The position numbers and the translations under genes were made by a program. Shown here in pieces: positions 45,598 through 53,289 of a stretch of 64,000 nt of DNA. The notes beneath the pieces were generated by a model. That model had not been told where the DNA came from and searched no databases. It saw nothing but the letters and a program-made list of their open reading frames with translations. This DNA is from Emticicia sp. 21SJ11W-3. Its GTDB lineage: Bacteria; Bacteroidota; Bacteroidia; Cytophagales; Spirosomataceae. The DNA lies in NCBI RefSeq assembly GCF_024138715.1, contig NZ_CP092074.1, forward strand, positions 2,170,001 to 2,234,000, given 5' to 3'. The first letter of the stretch is position 1, and each line of letters starts with the position of its first letter.

Positions 45598-47853
45598 TTA
45601 AATCCGGCCCCCTAATTTATATCTGGTGCCAAAATAGATCATTCTTCCAACTACCGGCCCCCAGGCGCTTCCGGCATCAAATCTTGAACCAAATGGGGTA
45701 TCCGGGGTTACAATCGGGTCTTTTTGTGTAAAGTTATTCAGGTTTTCTCCGCCCAAATATAAATCCCATCTACGAAACGACCTGCTTATCTGAGCATTGA
45801 TGTTAATAAATGCAGGCGCATATTGAATAGGCATGGTTTCATAACTGGTATGCTGATAACTTGGCGAAAGGTTCGGTACACGCCTTGTACCGTTATATTG
45901 CAGGGTAAAGTCCCATTTCCATTTATCATAGGGTAGGGCATAACCTACATTGAACAAAACTCTATCGCGCGGTATAAACATTTTTCTCACCGTAACTGCC
46001 TGGTTATAAGGCTTACCCAGGGTTTGATAAACATCGGTGTACCTATATGCTATTTTAAATTCTAGTCTGCTAATGGGAACCAGATTTAATTCAATCTGTG
46101 CCGAGTTGGCATAGTTCTGTTTGCTGTTTATGCTGCCATCTGAGTTGTAAAAATACAAAAATTGCGGATGTTCAGTATCAGCAATCAGCTGGTTTACAAA
46201 ATTGGTATGATACAAATCAAGAATGAGGTTTGATTTTCCGAAATGCCGGGTATAGCTCAATCCGTAATTCCAGCTGATTTCAGGTTTAATTTTATCTATG
46301 AACTTTACCGTTCTTGAACTTACCAGATTGCCGAAATATTCTGCCAGTGGGTTAGGCGTCCGGAATCCTTTACCGGCCGACAGCCTGATGGCATTGTCAG
46401 GATTAACGTTATACAAAACATGCAGGCGAGGTGTGAAAATTGTGCCATACAAATTGTGAAAATCGGCCCTTGCCCCAGCCACTGCCGTAATTTTGTCGAG
46501 ATATTTATAGGTGTACTCAAAAAATGCCCCCGGTACTACTTCCGTACGGGCCAGCAGGGTATCAGCAAATGTTTCATGGTAATTGTCGTAAATGATACTA
46601 ACACCCGTTTTGTAGGTGTGGTTGGTATTGCCTATGATGTCCTGATAAATCAGATTCCCATACATTGAATTCTGCCTGCCGTTGTAAGGCCTGAAACCAA
46701 ACTCAGACCTTGAGTCATGAATAACGCCATTCAGAATTAACCCCAGACCCCGGTACGGCTTATTCTGGTATAATTTGGCTGTTTTTGAAAATAATTCAAC
46801 CCGGTTGGTGGTATTGGTAAATTTGTAAATGGTGTTGTCAAGCGCCAATGGGTTTTTGGTTATCTGCCCACCCAGACGGTCTTCGTGTAGAAACTTTACA
46901 CCAAATTGCGCCATCATTTTATCTGACTCGTATTTCCATCGGTTTATAAAATTCACCTGCGTATATTTGGGCAAATCATAAAAGTTGTCGTGGTTGTTAT
47001 CAATGTTCGTCTGTAAAGTAGAGCCATGCGTTAACAAGCCGACAGACCATTTTGGTTTGCCTGTTTTAGGTTTCAGAATTTTAGCAAGATTCAGGTTTAC
47101 CTCGCCGCGTCCGAGGCTGTTTACATAGGTATTCAAATATACTTTTTCTGCTAAATCCGGTTTTTGAAGCTCAACATTTATCTGGCCAGTCATAGACTCA
47201 TAGCCGCTTACTACAGACCCTGCGCCTTTGCCTACATCAATAGACTGAACCCATGTGCCAGGTATATAATTCAGGCCAAAAGTAGTTGCCAATCCCCTTA
47301 TAGCAGGTATGTTTTCTGCGTTGGTTTGCACGTAAGTACCGGCTAATCCTAATAACTGAATCTGCTTTGAACCTGTAACTGCATCGGTATAACTTACCGA
47401 AACCGAAGCATTGGTTTCAAAACTCTCAGACAGATTGCAGCAGGCGGCTTTGGCAAGAGCTTTAGAAGTAATGATTTCAGTCTGTATCGGCGACATTCTG
47501 TCTATGGCAGTTGAACCGCTTTTTACTACTACTTCCTGTAGCTGATTCTCAGATTTCAGATAAACTTTCAGCTCGGTTTCATTGGTAATGGTAAGGGTAT
47601 CTGACTTGTAGCCAACAAAACTGATAATCAACCTGCCAGACTTGGTGCGCGGAATTGTGAATTTTCCTTCAATATCGGTTTGGGTAGCCACTTTGGTACC
47701 CAGCCAGTACACCGTGGCGCCAATGATGGCTTCTTCTTTGGCATTTGAATTGTCCAGCACTGTGCCGGTAACATTCTGGCTAAAGGCAGTACCTAAAGAC
47801 CCGGCCAATAAAAAGAACACACGAATTAATCTATTAATTTTAAAGCTGTTCAT
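45598..47853 (-). CDS. TonB-dependent receptor with CarboxypepD-like N-terminus, probable copper/metal uptake
   Basis: This 751-residue outer-membrane receptor has a signal peptide, then a carboxypeptidase-regulatory-like domain (about 28-110), a plug (about 115-240, with GLNYIPGTWVQSIDVGKGAGSVVSGYESMTGQINVEL) and a beta barrel ending in GTRYKLGGRI. Sitting among HMA proteins, a metal-linked AraC regulator and a HYC_CC_PP protein, it probably imports a metal or metal chelate, with copper most likely. There is a CC pair in the plug start (AKAACCNLSESF) that may contact metal. It has no SusD partner, which argues against glycan uptake. Confidence 0.9.
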   Translation of the reverse strand: MNSFKINRLIRVFFLLAGSLGTAFSQNVTGTVLDNSNAKEEAIIGATVYWLGTKVATQTDIEGKFTIPRTKSGRLIISFVGYKSDTLTITNETELKVYLKSENQLQEVVVKSGSTAIDRMSPIQTEIITSKALAKAACCNLSESFETNASVSVSYTDAVTGSKQIQLLGLAGTYVQTNAENIPAIRGLATTFGLNYIPGTWVQSIDVGKGAGSVVSGYESMTGQINVELQKPDLAEKVYLNTYVNSLGRGEVNLNLAKILKPKTGKPKWSVGLLTHGSTLQTNIDNNHDNFYDLPKYTQVNFINRWKYESDKMMAQFGVKFLHEDRLGGQITKNPLALDNTIYKFTNTTNRVELFSKTAKLYQNKPYRGLGLILNGVIHDSRSEFGFRPYNGRQNSMYGNLIYQDIIGNTNHTYKTGVSIIYDNYHETFADTLLARTEVVPGAFFEYTYKYLDKITAVAGARADFHNLYGTIFTPRLHVLYNVNPDNAIRLSAGKGFRTPNPLAEYFGNLVSSRTVKFIDKIKPEISWNYGLSYTRHFGKSNLILDLYHTNFVNQLIADTEHPQFLYFYNSDGSINSKQNYANSAQIELNLVPISRLEFKIAYRYTDVYQTLGKPYNQAVTVRKMFIPRDRVLFNVGYALPYDKWKWDFTLQYNGTRRVPNLSPSYQHTSYETMPIQYAPAFININAQISRSFRRWDLYLGGENLNNFTQKDPIVTPDTPFGSRFDAGSAWGPVVGRMIYFGTRYKLGGRI

Positions 47854-47898
47854 GTGGTTTAAGTTTTACAAAGCCCTGTGCTTTATAAATGATTAAAT

Positions 47899-48651
47899 TT
47901 AAAATGCCAGCAACATGGCCACTGCCATGCCTACCATCAGCAAGTCTTCAATTATTGTAACCGTACTCATAGGTAGGTTAAAAACAGCTCCCAGGCAGGC
48001 ACACCGTATTTTTTTCTTGTTTAATACGCTCAAAATAACTCCTATTGAACTAAAACTCATAACTATAATGGTTACAATATTGGTTAGTTGAGGTTGATAA
48101 TTTATCAGGTAAGCCAAACCTAAAGCTAACTCAATAAAAGGATATATGTAGCCATAGGCAGGCGCTTTCATAGCCAGTATGTCATACATGGCATAGCTTT
48201 CTGCAAAGCCTTTCAGGTCTAAAAACTTAAAGAAAGAGAAAACAATAAAAAAGCCGGCCATAAAATGATTCATGAAATGCATCGGGCTGAAATGCGCCGG
48301 CTCAAAAATGTTGGCATGAAAAGCCGTGATGGCAGATATGCCAGTAATGAATCCGAAAATTAGCAACAATGGTTTGTAAGTGGCCAGCCAGCTTCCTGGA
48401 TTGGCTTCTTCAAAAGCCTTTGCCTGTGATACTGCGAAGGCAACTTTGTCATTAATGTTGTATTTGGGATACGGTTTCAATGCGTCCTGGAATAGGGCTA
48501 ATGGAATATTTTTTTCCATTTCAATAATAGCCGTATTATTGGTTTTGTCTGGCTTAACTGATTTCACCCCGTCCACGTTGCCTAATACATGTTGTATTTT
48601 ATATTCACATGCCTCGCAGGTCATGCCTGTAACTTCATAAGTTTGTGTCAT
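47899..48651 (-). CDS. HMA domain fused to MauE/DoxX-like membrane protein
   Basis: This 250-residue fusion protein has an N-terminal HMA domain (about 1-70) with the metal site GMTCEACEYKI (C11, C14), followed by four predicted transmembrane segments of MauE/DoxX-like type (about 90-250) with the motif RCACLGAVFNLPMSTVTIIED. The C-x-C pair in the last loop is typical of the MauE-like group, which helps disulfide or redox chemistry. It probably handles copper at the inner membrane. It follows the AraC gene by 60 bases and precedes the receptor gene by 45. Confidence 0.87.
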   Translation of the reverse strand: MTQTYEVTGMTCEACEYKIQHVLGNVDGVKSVKPDKTNNTAIIEMEKNIPLALFQDALKPYPKYNINDKVAFAVSQAKAFEEANPGSWLATYKPLLLIFGFITGISAITAFHANIFEPAHFSPMHFMNHFMAGFFIVFSFFKFLDLKGFAESYAMYDILAMKAPAYGYIYPFIELALGLAYLINYQPQLTNIVTIIVMSFSSIGVILSVLNKKKIRCACLGAVFNLPMSTVTIIEDLLMVGMAVAMLLAF

Positions 48652-48711
48652 TGGTTTATATTTTAATGATACAAAAGTAGTGGGTAGCCTGCACTACCGC
48701 ATTACAGAATT

Positions 48712-49299
48712 TTATGCCAGACTTACATGTTTTTTGACAGCATCAATAGGTATAAGCGTATTCTCTTTCCTGGACTTAAAAACTGTAGGACTAACACCCA
48801 CCACCTGCTTAAACTGATTGGAAAGGTGCGCTACACTGCTGTAATCTAGCTGCCAGGCAATTTCAGACAGACTTACATCTCCGTTCATAAGTAAGGCTTT
48901 GGTACGCTCAATCTTTTGGGCAATAATGAATTTTTCTATTGTAGTTTTTTCAGTTGCAGAGAAAAGACTGCTCAGATAGGAGTACTCATACCCGGTTTTC
49001 TTGACCAGAAAATCTGAAAAATTTTGAGAGACGTTTTTTTCGCCTTTATGATGGTGGATTTCATTAATTATGAAATGCTTGATACGTTCCACAATTGTGG
49101 TTTTGTGGTCTTCTATCAGTTCAAAACCTTCTTTTTGCAAGGTTTGCCGAATAAGGTTGTACTGAAAAAACTCGTCGGTGTGGTTTATAGTTACCATGCC
49201 CAGTTCAACTTTTAAAACACTTAAGCCTATTGCCTCAAGCTCTTCACGCACAACACGCACACAGCGGTTGCAAACCATATTTTTAATGAGTAATTGCAT
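48712..49299 (-). CDS. AraC family regulator with HMA-like N-terminus
   Basis: This 195-residue protein has a short HMA-like N-terminal region with KNMVCNRCVRVV (C10, C13), so it can bind a metal directly, and a C-terminal AraC helix-turn-helix (about 98-182, with VSLSEIAWQLDYSSVAHLSNQFKQVVGVSPTVFK). Metal binding at the CxxC could switch DNA binding. It stands within the cluster it likely regulates. An inverted repeat lies 34-54 bases upstream of its start. AraC-type sensors with an HMA head are known in Bacteroidota genomes but little studied. Confidence 0.88.
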   Translation of the reverse strand: MQLLIKNMVCNRCVRVVREELEAIGLSVLKVELGMVTINHTDEFFQYNLIRQTLQKEGFELIEDHKTTIVERIKHFIINEIHHHKGEKNVSQNFSDFLVKKTGYEYSYLSSLFSATEKTTIEKFIIAQKIERTKALLMNGDVSLSEIAWQLDYSSVAHLSNQFKQVVGVSPTVFKSRKENTLIPIDAVKKHVSLA

Positions 49300-49333
49300 A
49301 AGTATGATAAAATTAATAATTAATTATTGGATA

Positions 49334-49353
49334 TTATCCTAAAACAAGGATAA
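49334..49353. promoter_or_regulatory. Inverted repeat upstream of the AraC-HMA gene
   Basis: TTATCCT (49334-49340) and AGGATAA (49347-49353) with a 6-base spacer form a perfect palindrome in the 108-base gap before the AraC gene. Possible operator for autoregulation. Confidence 0.4.
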
Positions 49354-49407
49354 ACGCAAAAGCCACAAATCGTGAAAGACTTGCGGAAAATTAATTACTT
49401 AATTGTA

Positions 49408-49851
49408 TCAGATTATAAAAGATTGATGGGCAATAACTATATCACGCCCGACGAGCGGATTGGGGGAGGAACTCTGAGCCAGAGATGATTCCTGGCTTTC
49501 AAAGATAGTTTCGATAATGGTTTTGAAAAGCTCAGTAAATGTAGCTTTTAGCCAATCGATACTACTTTGTGTAAACTTGGCTACAAGTTGAGAAACAGAC
49601 GAAGAATACTCAACATTTTCGTATTTTTCTTCTTCAGTACAACAGGCTGATTTTTTAACAATTGCACCTTTGTTGGCAGGCAAGGTAGTTTTGGCATTCT
49701 TGGCAGCACAACAAAATTCTCCATTTTTATGAAGTGAAACAGACTTACCCTTTACTATACAGCTATGTTCAACAAAGCCAAACCCTGTGCTGCTTAGCAA
49801 CACAACCACGGCCATGATAACACTGAAAAGTCTGGATAATGCTTGTTTCAT
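49408..49851 (-). CDS. HYC_CC_PP-type small secreted protein, copper-cluster associated
   Basis: This 147-residue protein from ATG 49851 has a signal or anchor segment (about 8-25). The cysteine and histidine pattern H29-x-C31, CC at 47-48 and CC at 70-71 resembles the HYC_CC_PP family often found with copper-linked TonB receptors in Bacteroidota. The last third has an amphipathic segment and ends in PLVGRDIVIAHQSFII. Function is unknown. It is the first gene of the metal cluster. A frame extension to 49908 covers the promoter and is rejected. Confidence 0.72.
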   Translation of the reverse strand: MKQALSRLFSVIMAVVVLLSSTGFGFVEHSCIVKGKSVSLHKNGEFCCAAKNAKTTLPANKGAIVKKSACCTEEEKYENVEYSSSVSQLVAKFTQSSIDWLKATFTELFKTIIETIFESQESSLAQSSSPNPLVGRDIVIAHQSFII

Positions 49852-49872
49852 TCGTATAATTAGAATTATATA

Positions 49873-49880
49873 CAAATGTA
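49873..49880 (-). promoter_or_regulatory. -7 promoter element of the metal cluster
   Basis: TACATTTG on the minus strand, exact TAnnTTTG match, 21 bases upstream of ATG 49851. Confidence 0.5.
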
Positions 49881-49919
49881 CGTATAATAACTGATACTTC
49901 CAAGACAATTTAATAATAT

Positions 49920-50273
49920 TTATGCCAGCCTGCTACCATTCGGTACTTGCCTTTCCGCTTCGGCCAATACGACCGAGCCGTCGCCCAGAATAAAGCCCGT
50001 AGTGAGAACCTCCGACATAAAATCGGCAATTTGTCTGGGCGGGAAATTGGTAACGCAAAGCACTTGTTTGCCTATAAGCTCTTCTTTTGTATAAAAAGTA
50101 GTTATCTGAGCAGACGAGCGTTTGATGCCCGTTTCAGGCCCCAGATCAATCAATAATTTATAGGCCGGTTTCCGGGCTTTCGGAAAATCATCAACCTGAA
50201 TGATGGTACCGGCACGTAGTTCAACTTTTTCAAAATCTTCCCAACTGATGTGTCCTTTTGGCATTTTATTCAT
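49920..50273 (-). CDS. csaA: tRNA-binding domain protein, CsaA family
   Basis: This 117-residue OB-fold protein matches CsaA, a secretion-related chaperone-like and tRNA-binding protein: [32 protein letters not shown] at the start, then [33 protein letters not shown] and the end [19 protein letters not shown]. Its start overlaps the end of the upstream gene by eight bases, so it is the last gene of the operon that begins near 53123. Confidence 0.92.
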   Translation of the reverse strand: MNKMPKGHISWEDFEKVELRAGTIIQVDDFPKARKPAYKLLIDLGPETGIKRSSAQITTFYTKEELIGKQVLCVTNFPPRQIADFMSEVLTTGFILGDGSVVLAEAERQVPNGSRLA

Positions 50274-50868
50274 ATTCAGTTTTAAATCTGTTCCATAAAT
50301 TATCAGCGTCCTGCCTTATTACCTGTGGCAATGCCAGAAAATCAGCATCCTGCTGTTTTTCATCAGTATTTTTAATGCCTTTAATTAACGTTTTACCTCT
50401 GATGGCAGCCTTTTTACCATTTTGCAGCACAATGAGTTTTAATCCTGACGGACTTACGTCGCCCTTGCAGCCGGTTTTATACATAAACATAATTTCTGCA
50501 TAGCCGTTTTTATCCAGGTCGGTTACTTCAAATGCTTCATCAATTAAGGCAAGCTGGTTATCAACCGGGCAGTCTTTTTCAAAATCTACTACCTCTTTCA
50601 ATAACTTAAGCGTTTTGGTTGTGCCTTTAACATAATGCTCAATCCACAAAGTTCTGGAGTTATAATCATCTTTGGCTGCTTCTTCCATGGCAGCAATTAC
50701 GTAGTTAATGCCGTTTTTATCTTTAAATTCAATTTTTTTTAAAAGCAAAGTGCCAGAGGTCTTGAACTGCTTCAGGGTTTCGTCTGAAATCGGCCTGGTC
50801 TCTATTCTTTGTGCAAAGCCATACTGGTAAGCAAACACTAATAAGGCAAACAGGTATAAACGGCTCAT
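50266..50868 (-). CDS. Secreted protein of unknown function (possible M949_RS01915-like family)
   Basis: This 200-residue protein has a signal peptide (cleavage near residue 19, QYGFAQ). The central segment [37 protein letters not shown] resembles the family labelled M949_RS01915 surface polysaccharide biosynthesis; I recall this pattern but cannot confirm it. Two cysteines (about residues 99 and 133) could form a disulfide. It overlaps csaA by eight bases and follows the HAD gene by 13, so it is operonic. The role is unknown. Confidence 0.7.
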   Translation of the reverse strand: MSRLYLFALLVFAYQYGFAQRIETRPISDETLKQFKTSGTLLLKKIEFKDKNGINYVIAAMEEAAKDDYNSRTLWIEHYVKGTTKTLKLLKEVVDFEKDCPVDNQLALIDEAFEVTDLDKNGYAEIMFMYKTGCKGDVSPSGLKLIVLQNGKKAAIRGKTLIKGIKNTDEKQQDADFLALPQVIRQDADNLWNRFKTEYE

Positions 50869-50881
50869 TTCTTTTCTGATT

Positions 50882-51727
50882 TTACTCTACTATTGCCGCT
50901 TCACATATATAAGTAGGAATAATTCCGGTGCTCTGAATATTCACTTCTACATCTTCAGCCTGCGTGTTGCCACTTAATACCAGCACGGTATCAAGGCCAA
51001 ACTTATTACCTCCCAGAATATCAGTATGCAGGGTGTCGCCTACCATCAGAATATCTTTTTTTTCTATGTTTTTACTTTTGATGTGTTCATAGGCAAAAAT
51101 AAACATCTGGGAGTCCGGCTTTCCGAAACCTACAAACTGCTTGCCTACAATGGCTTCAATCATTCTTGACAGGCCGCCCATAGCTATGGCAATTTCCTTT
51201 TTTGATACCGGATAAGTGCCATCTGTATTGGCCACAATTACCGGAATGTTTTTCCTACGCAGCAGGTTGATGGTCTTGTTCAGGTCATCTTTCCAATCAA
51301 AGCCCTCATCGTCAAGAAATGCGAGCGCCTGAATATCATTCAGGTTGTTTAGGTCCAGTTCACTAATGGGCACGGCCTCTAAGCCCAGGGTTTCTATATA
51401 ATAAGCCGAATCATCAGTGCCTAAAAAAACAACTTTACCACCTTTTACCTTTTGTTTCAGGTAGTCCATAGCCAACATACCCGACGATATAATATTATTA
51501 ATAAATACGTCTTTAATGCCTAATGAATGATAAGAGTCTGCCAGTTGCTGGGGTTTTCTTGAGGCGTCGTTTGTTAAAATATAAAACTCTTTCTGCGTTT
51601 CTTTCAGGTATCTGAACGTATTTTCAACGCCGGGTATTAATCCTTTATAATTTTTTAAAACTCCGTAGGCATCAAAAAATACTACTTTATAATTATCTAT
51701 TACTGTCTTGAAATCGTGTATCTGCAT
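50882..51727 (-). CDS. HAD-IIA family hydrolase-like protein with DxY in place of DxD
   Basis: This 281-residue protein has the NagD-like (HAD subfamily IIA) order: FFDAYGVLKNYKGLIPG, LTNDASRKP, GKPDSQMFIFA and MVGDTLHTDILGGNKFGLDT. The first motif has D19-A-Y21 instead of DxD; the second aspartate normally acts as acid/base for phosphatase activity. Related families (TIGR01459 type) have tryptophan there, so altered activity is possible. It follows the kinase gene by 14 bases, suggesting a pair acting on the same metabolite. Confidence 0.87.
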   Translation of the reverse strand: MQIHDFKTVIDNYKVVFFDAYGVLKNYKGLIPGVENTFRYLKETQKEFYILTNDASRKPQQLADSYHSLGIKDVFINNIISSGMLAMDYLKQKVKGGKVVFLGTDDSAYYIETLGLEAVPISELDLNNLNDIQALAFLDDEGFDWKDDLNKTINLLRRKNIPVIVANTDGTYPVSKKEIAIAMGGLSRMIEAIVGKQFVGFGKPDSQMFIFAYEHIKSKNIEKKDILMVGDTLHTDILGGNKFGLDTVLVLSGNTQAEDVEVNIQSTGIIPTYICEAAIVE

Positions 51728-51741
51728 AAAAGTTTCGGGTT

Positions 51742-52785
51742 TTAAATATTGAGTGCTTTCAGAATCTTACCGGCATCAAATTCTTTATCTATAGATGGTA
51801 AATAAATCTCGTAGGCTTCTCGCTGCAATTTAGTGGCATAAGTACGGTGAAAGAAATATCGGCCATATTTTATTACATAATTAAGAATAAAGAAACGGTA
51901 GGCTTCTTTCATAAAAAGCACGGCGTTTTCGGTAAGCGGATACACCTTATGATATTCTTTAAGAAACAAAATAAAGCGGTCTTCCATTAAAGGCCCTATT
52001 AAATAGCTGAAAGCCGTTCGGTCGCCTACGTCTGATGTTACCCTGCTGAAAAAGTAAAAATCCATTACCCGGTAACTGATTCTGAACCAGTCGTAGTCCC
52101 ACCTTGAATATAATTCAAGATTTTTGGTAACAGAAAAGTTACCGAGGTTCCAGTCCATAAAAACAGGCATGGTTTCCACAACACCTGCTACCAGGTTCTG
52201 GCGGTTTTCCAGAAATATCTCACATTGCTCACGTAGATACCCAATGTGCATGCGGTGTTCAAATTGGCCTACCTCGGTATCAAGTATGTTCAGCAGGTCT
52301 TGTATATCAGAGCGAAGCGTTTTTGATGCCTGCGGTAAAACTGTACTTACTCTGGCACAAGCCTTATGAAATTTGGCAATCTCGCTTCCCAGTTTTTTTA
52401 TATGACCTTCCTCCAGTCGGCGAGGCAAACGATGAAGACTCCGGATAGGATTATAAAACACCACCCAGGCATCGGTTATGCCATCCTGATAACGATAGGT
52501 GTACACTTCATTGTCTTTCACCAGCGACTTCGCCAAAACGTTCTCAAACGGATACAGCAGGTTATTCTGCAAGGTGTGAATAATCTGGTGGTCTTCTTTA
52601 AAATGCTCATAAGTGCCAAAATAAGAAAGTTTGGCAATGATGATGTCGTCGTTATCAAACCTTACCCTGAAAACATGGTTGGTTGAAACCTTGGCGCTGA
52701 TGTCTTCAATGGTATCTATGGTCTTTGAATCATCAAAGTTTTGCCAGGCAAGTTTAATAATGGCCGGATAATCAATTAGTCTCAT
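51742..52785 (-). CDS. APH-like (aminoglycoside phosphotransferase fold) small-molecule kinase
   Basis: This 347-residue protein has a kinase-like fold. The catalytic segment VFMDWNLGNF corresponds to the HxDxxxxN motif (with Met for His and the Asp and Asn kept), and SRWDYDWF to the metal-binding aspartate region. The N-terminus contains NHVFRVRFDNDDIIIAKL, the usual nucleotide-binding strands with lysine. Substrates of such kinases include choline, homoserine or sugars; resistance is not implied. It overlaps the upstream gene by four bases (ATGA) and precedes the HAD gene. Confidence 0.8.
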   Translation of the reverse strand: MRLIDYPAIIKLAWQNFDDSKTIDTIEDISAKVSTNHVFRVRFDNDDIIIAKLSYFGTYEHFKEDHQIIHTLQNNLLYPFENVLAKSLVKDNEVYTYRYQDGITDAWVVFYNPIRSLHRLPRRLEEGHIKKLGSEIAKFHKACARVSTVLPQASKTLRSDIQDLLNILDTEVGQFEHRMHIGYLREQCEIFLENRQNLVAGVVETMPVFMDWNLGNFSVTKNLELYSRWDYDWFRISYRVMDFYFFSRVTSDVGDRTAFSYLIGPLMEDRFILFLKEYHKVYPLTENAVLFMKEAYRFFILNYVIKYGRYFFHRTYATKLQREAYEIYLPSIDKEFDAGKILKALNI

Positions 52786-53123
52786 GGCATGGTGGGTTTA
52801 GTTTTTATTTTTTTCCTGGTTACTTCATTATAGGCGGTTTCAAGTGCATCCAGCATCAATTCTTGCTCCAGTTTTTCAATTTCAAAGAGTGTCCAACCCT
52901 GCTTACCCCATTTATTCGGCACAGGATAGATGCCTCCTGACTGGTGTGTGCTGAATACCGACTGGTCAATTTCAGACAGTTTCAGGCAGGCGCGTTTATC
53001 TGCTGCCGAATACGTAGCAAAGATTTTCTTTTTTATTCTGAACGATGTTTTTTCAAAATGTGGCTTTTCTTCTGAATCGGCAAAAGAAAGCGCCATCTCT
53101 CTGAGAGTTACTTCATCAACCAT
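52782..53123 (-). CDS. MmcQ/YjbR family DNA-binding-fold protein
   Basis: This 113-residue protein from ATG 53123 has the double-wing YjbR fold pattern: VTLREMALSFADSEEKPHFEKTSFRIKKKIFATY, then KLSEIDQSVF and the end segment VPNKWGKQGWTLFEIEKL. The function of the family is not established. Its stop overlaps the kinase ATG as ATGA, so the two are translationally coupled. An ATG at 53153 would add ten residues. Confidence 0.85.
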   Translation of the reverse strand: MVDEVTLREMALSFADSEEKPHFEKTSFRIKKKIFATYSAADKRACLKLSEIDQSVFSTHQSGGIYPVPNKWGKQGWTLFEIEKLEQELMLDALETAYNEVTRKKIKTKPTMP

Positions 53124-53289
53124 AATCTTAACTGAAATTAGTACCAAACTCAAATATAATCAAGACTATTTAATTTGGAACTCATTTATAATGGTAGTTT
53201 TTGGCTACACTACAGTATATTCATAAAAAAACTTGTATCCATACTATTTTTTAAGGATATTAGAGAGGTTTTTTATGCCCCAATTAATA

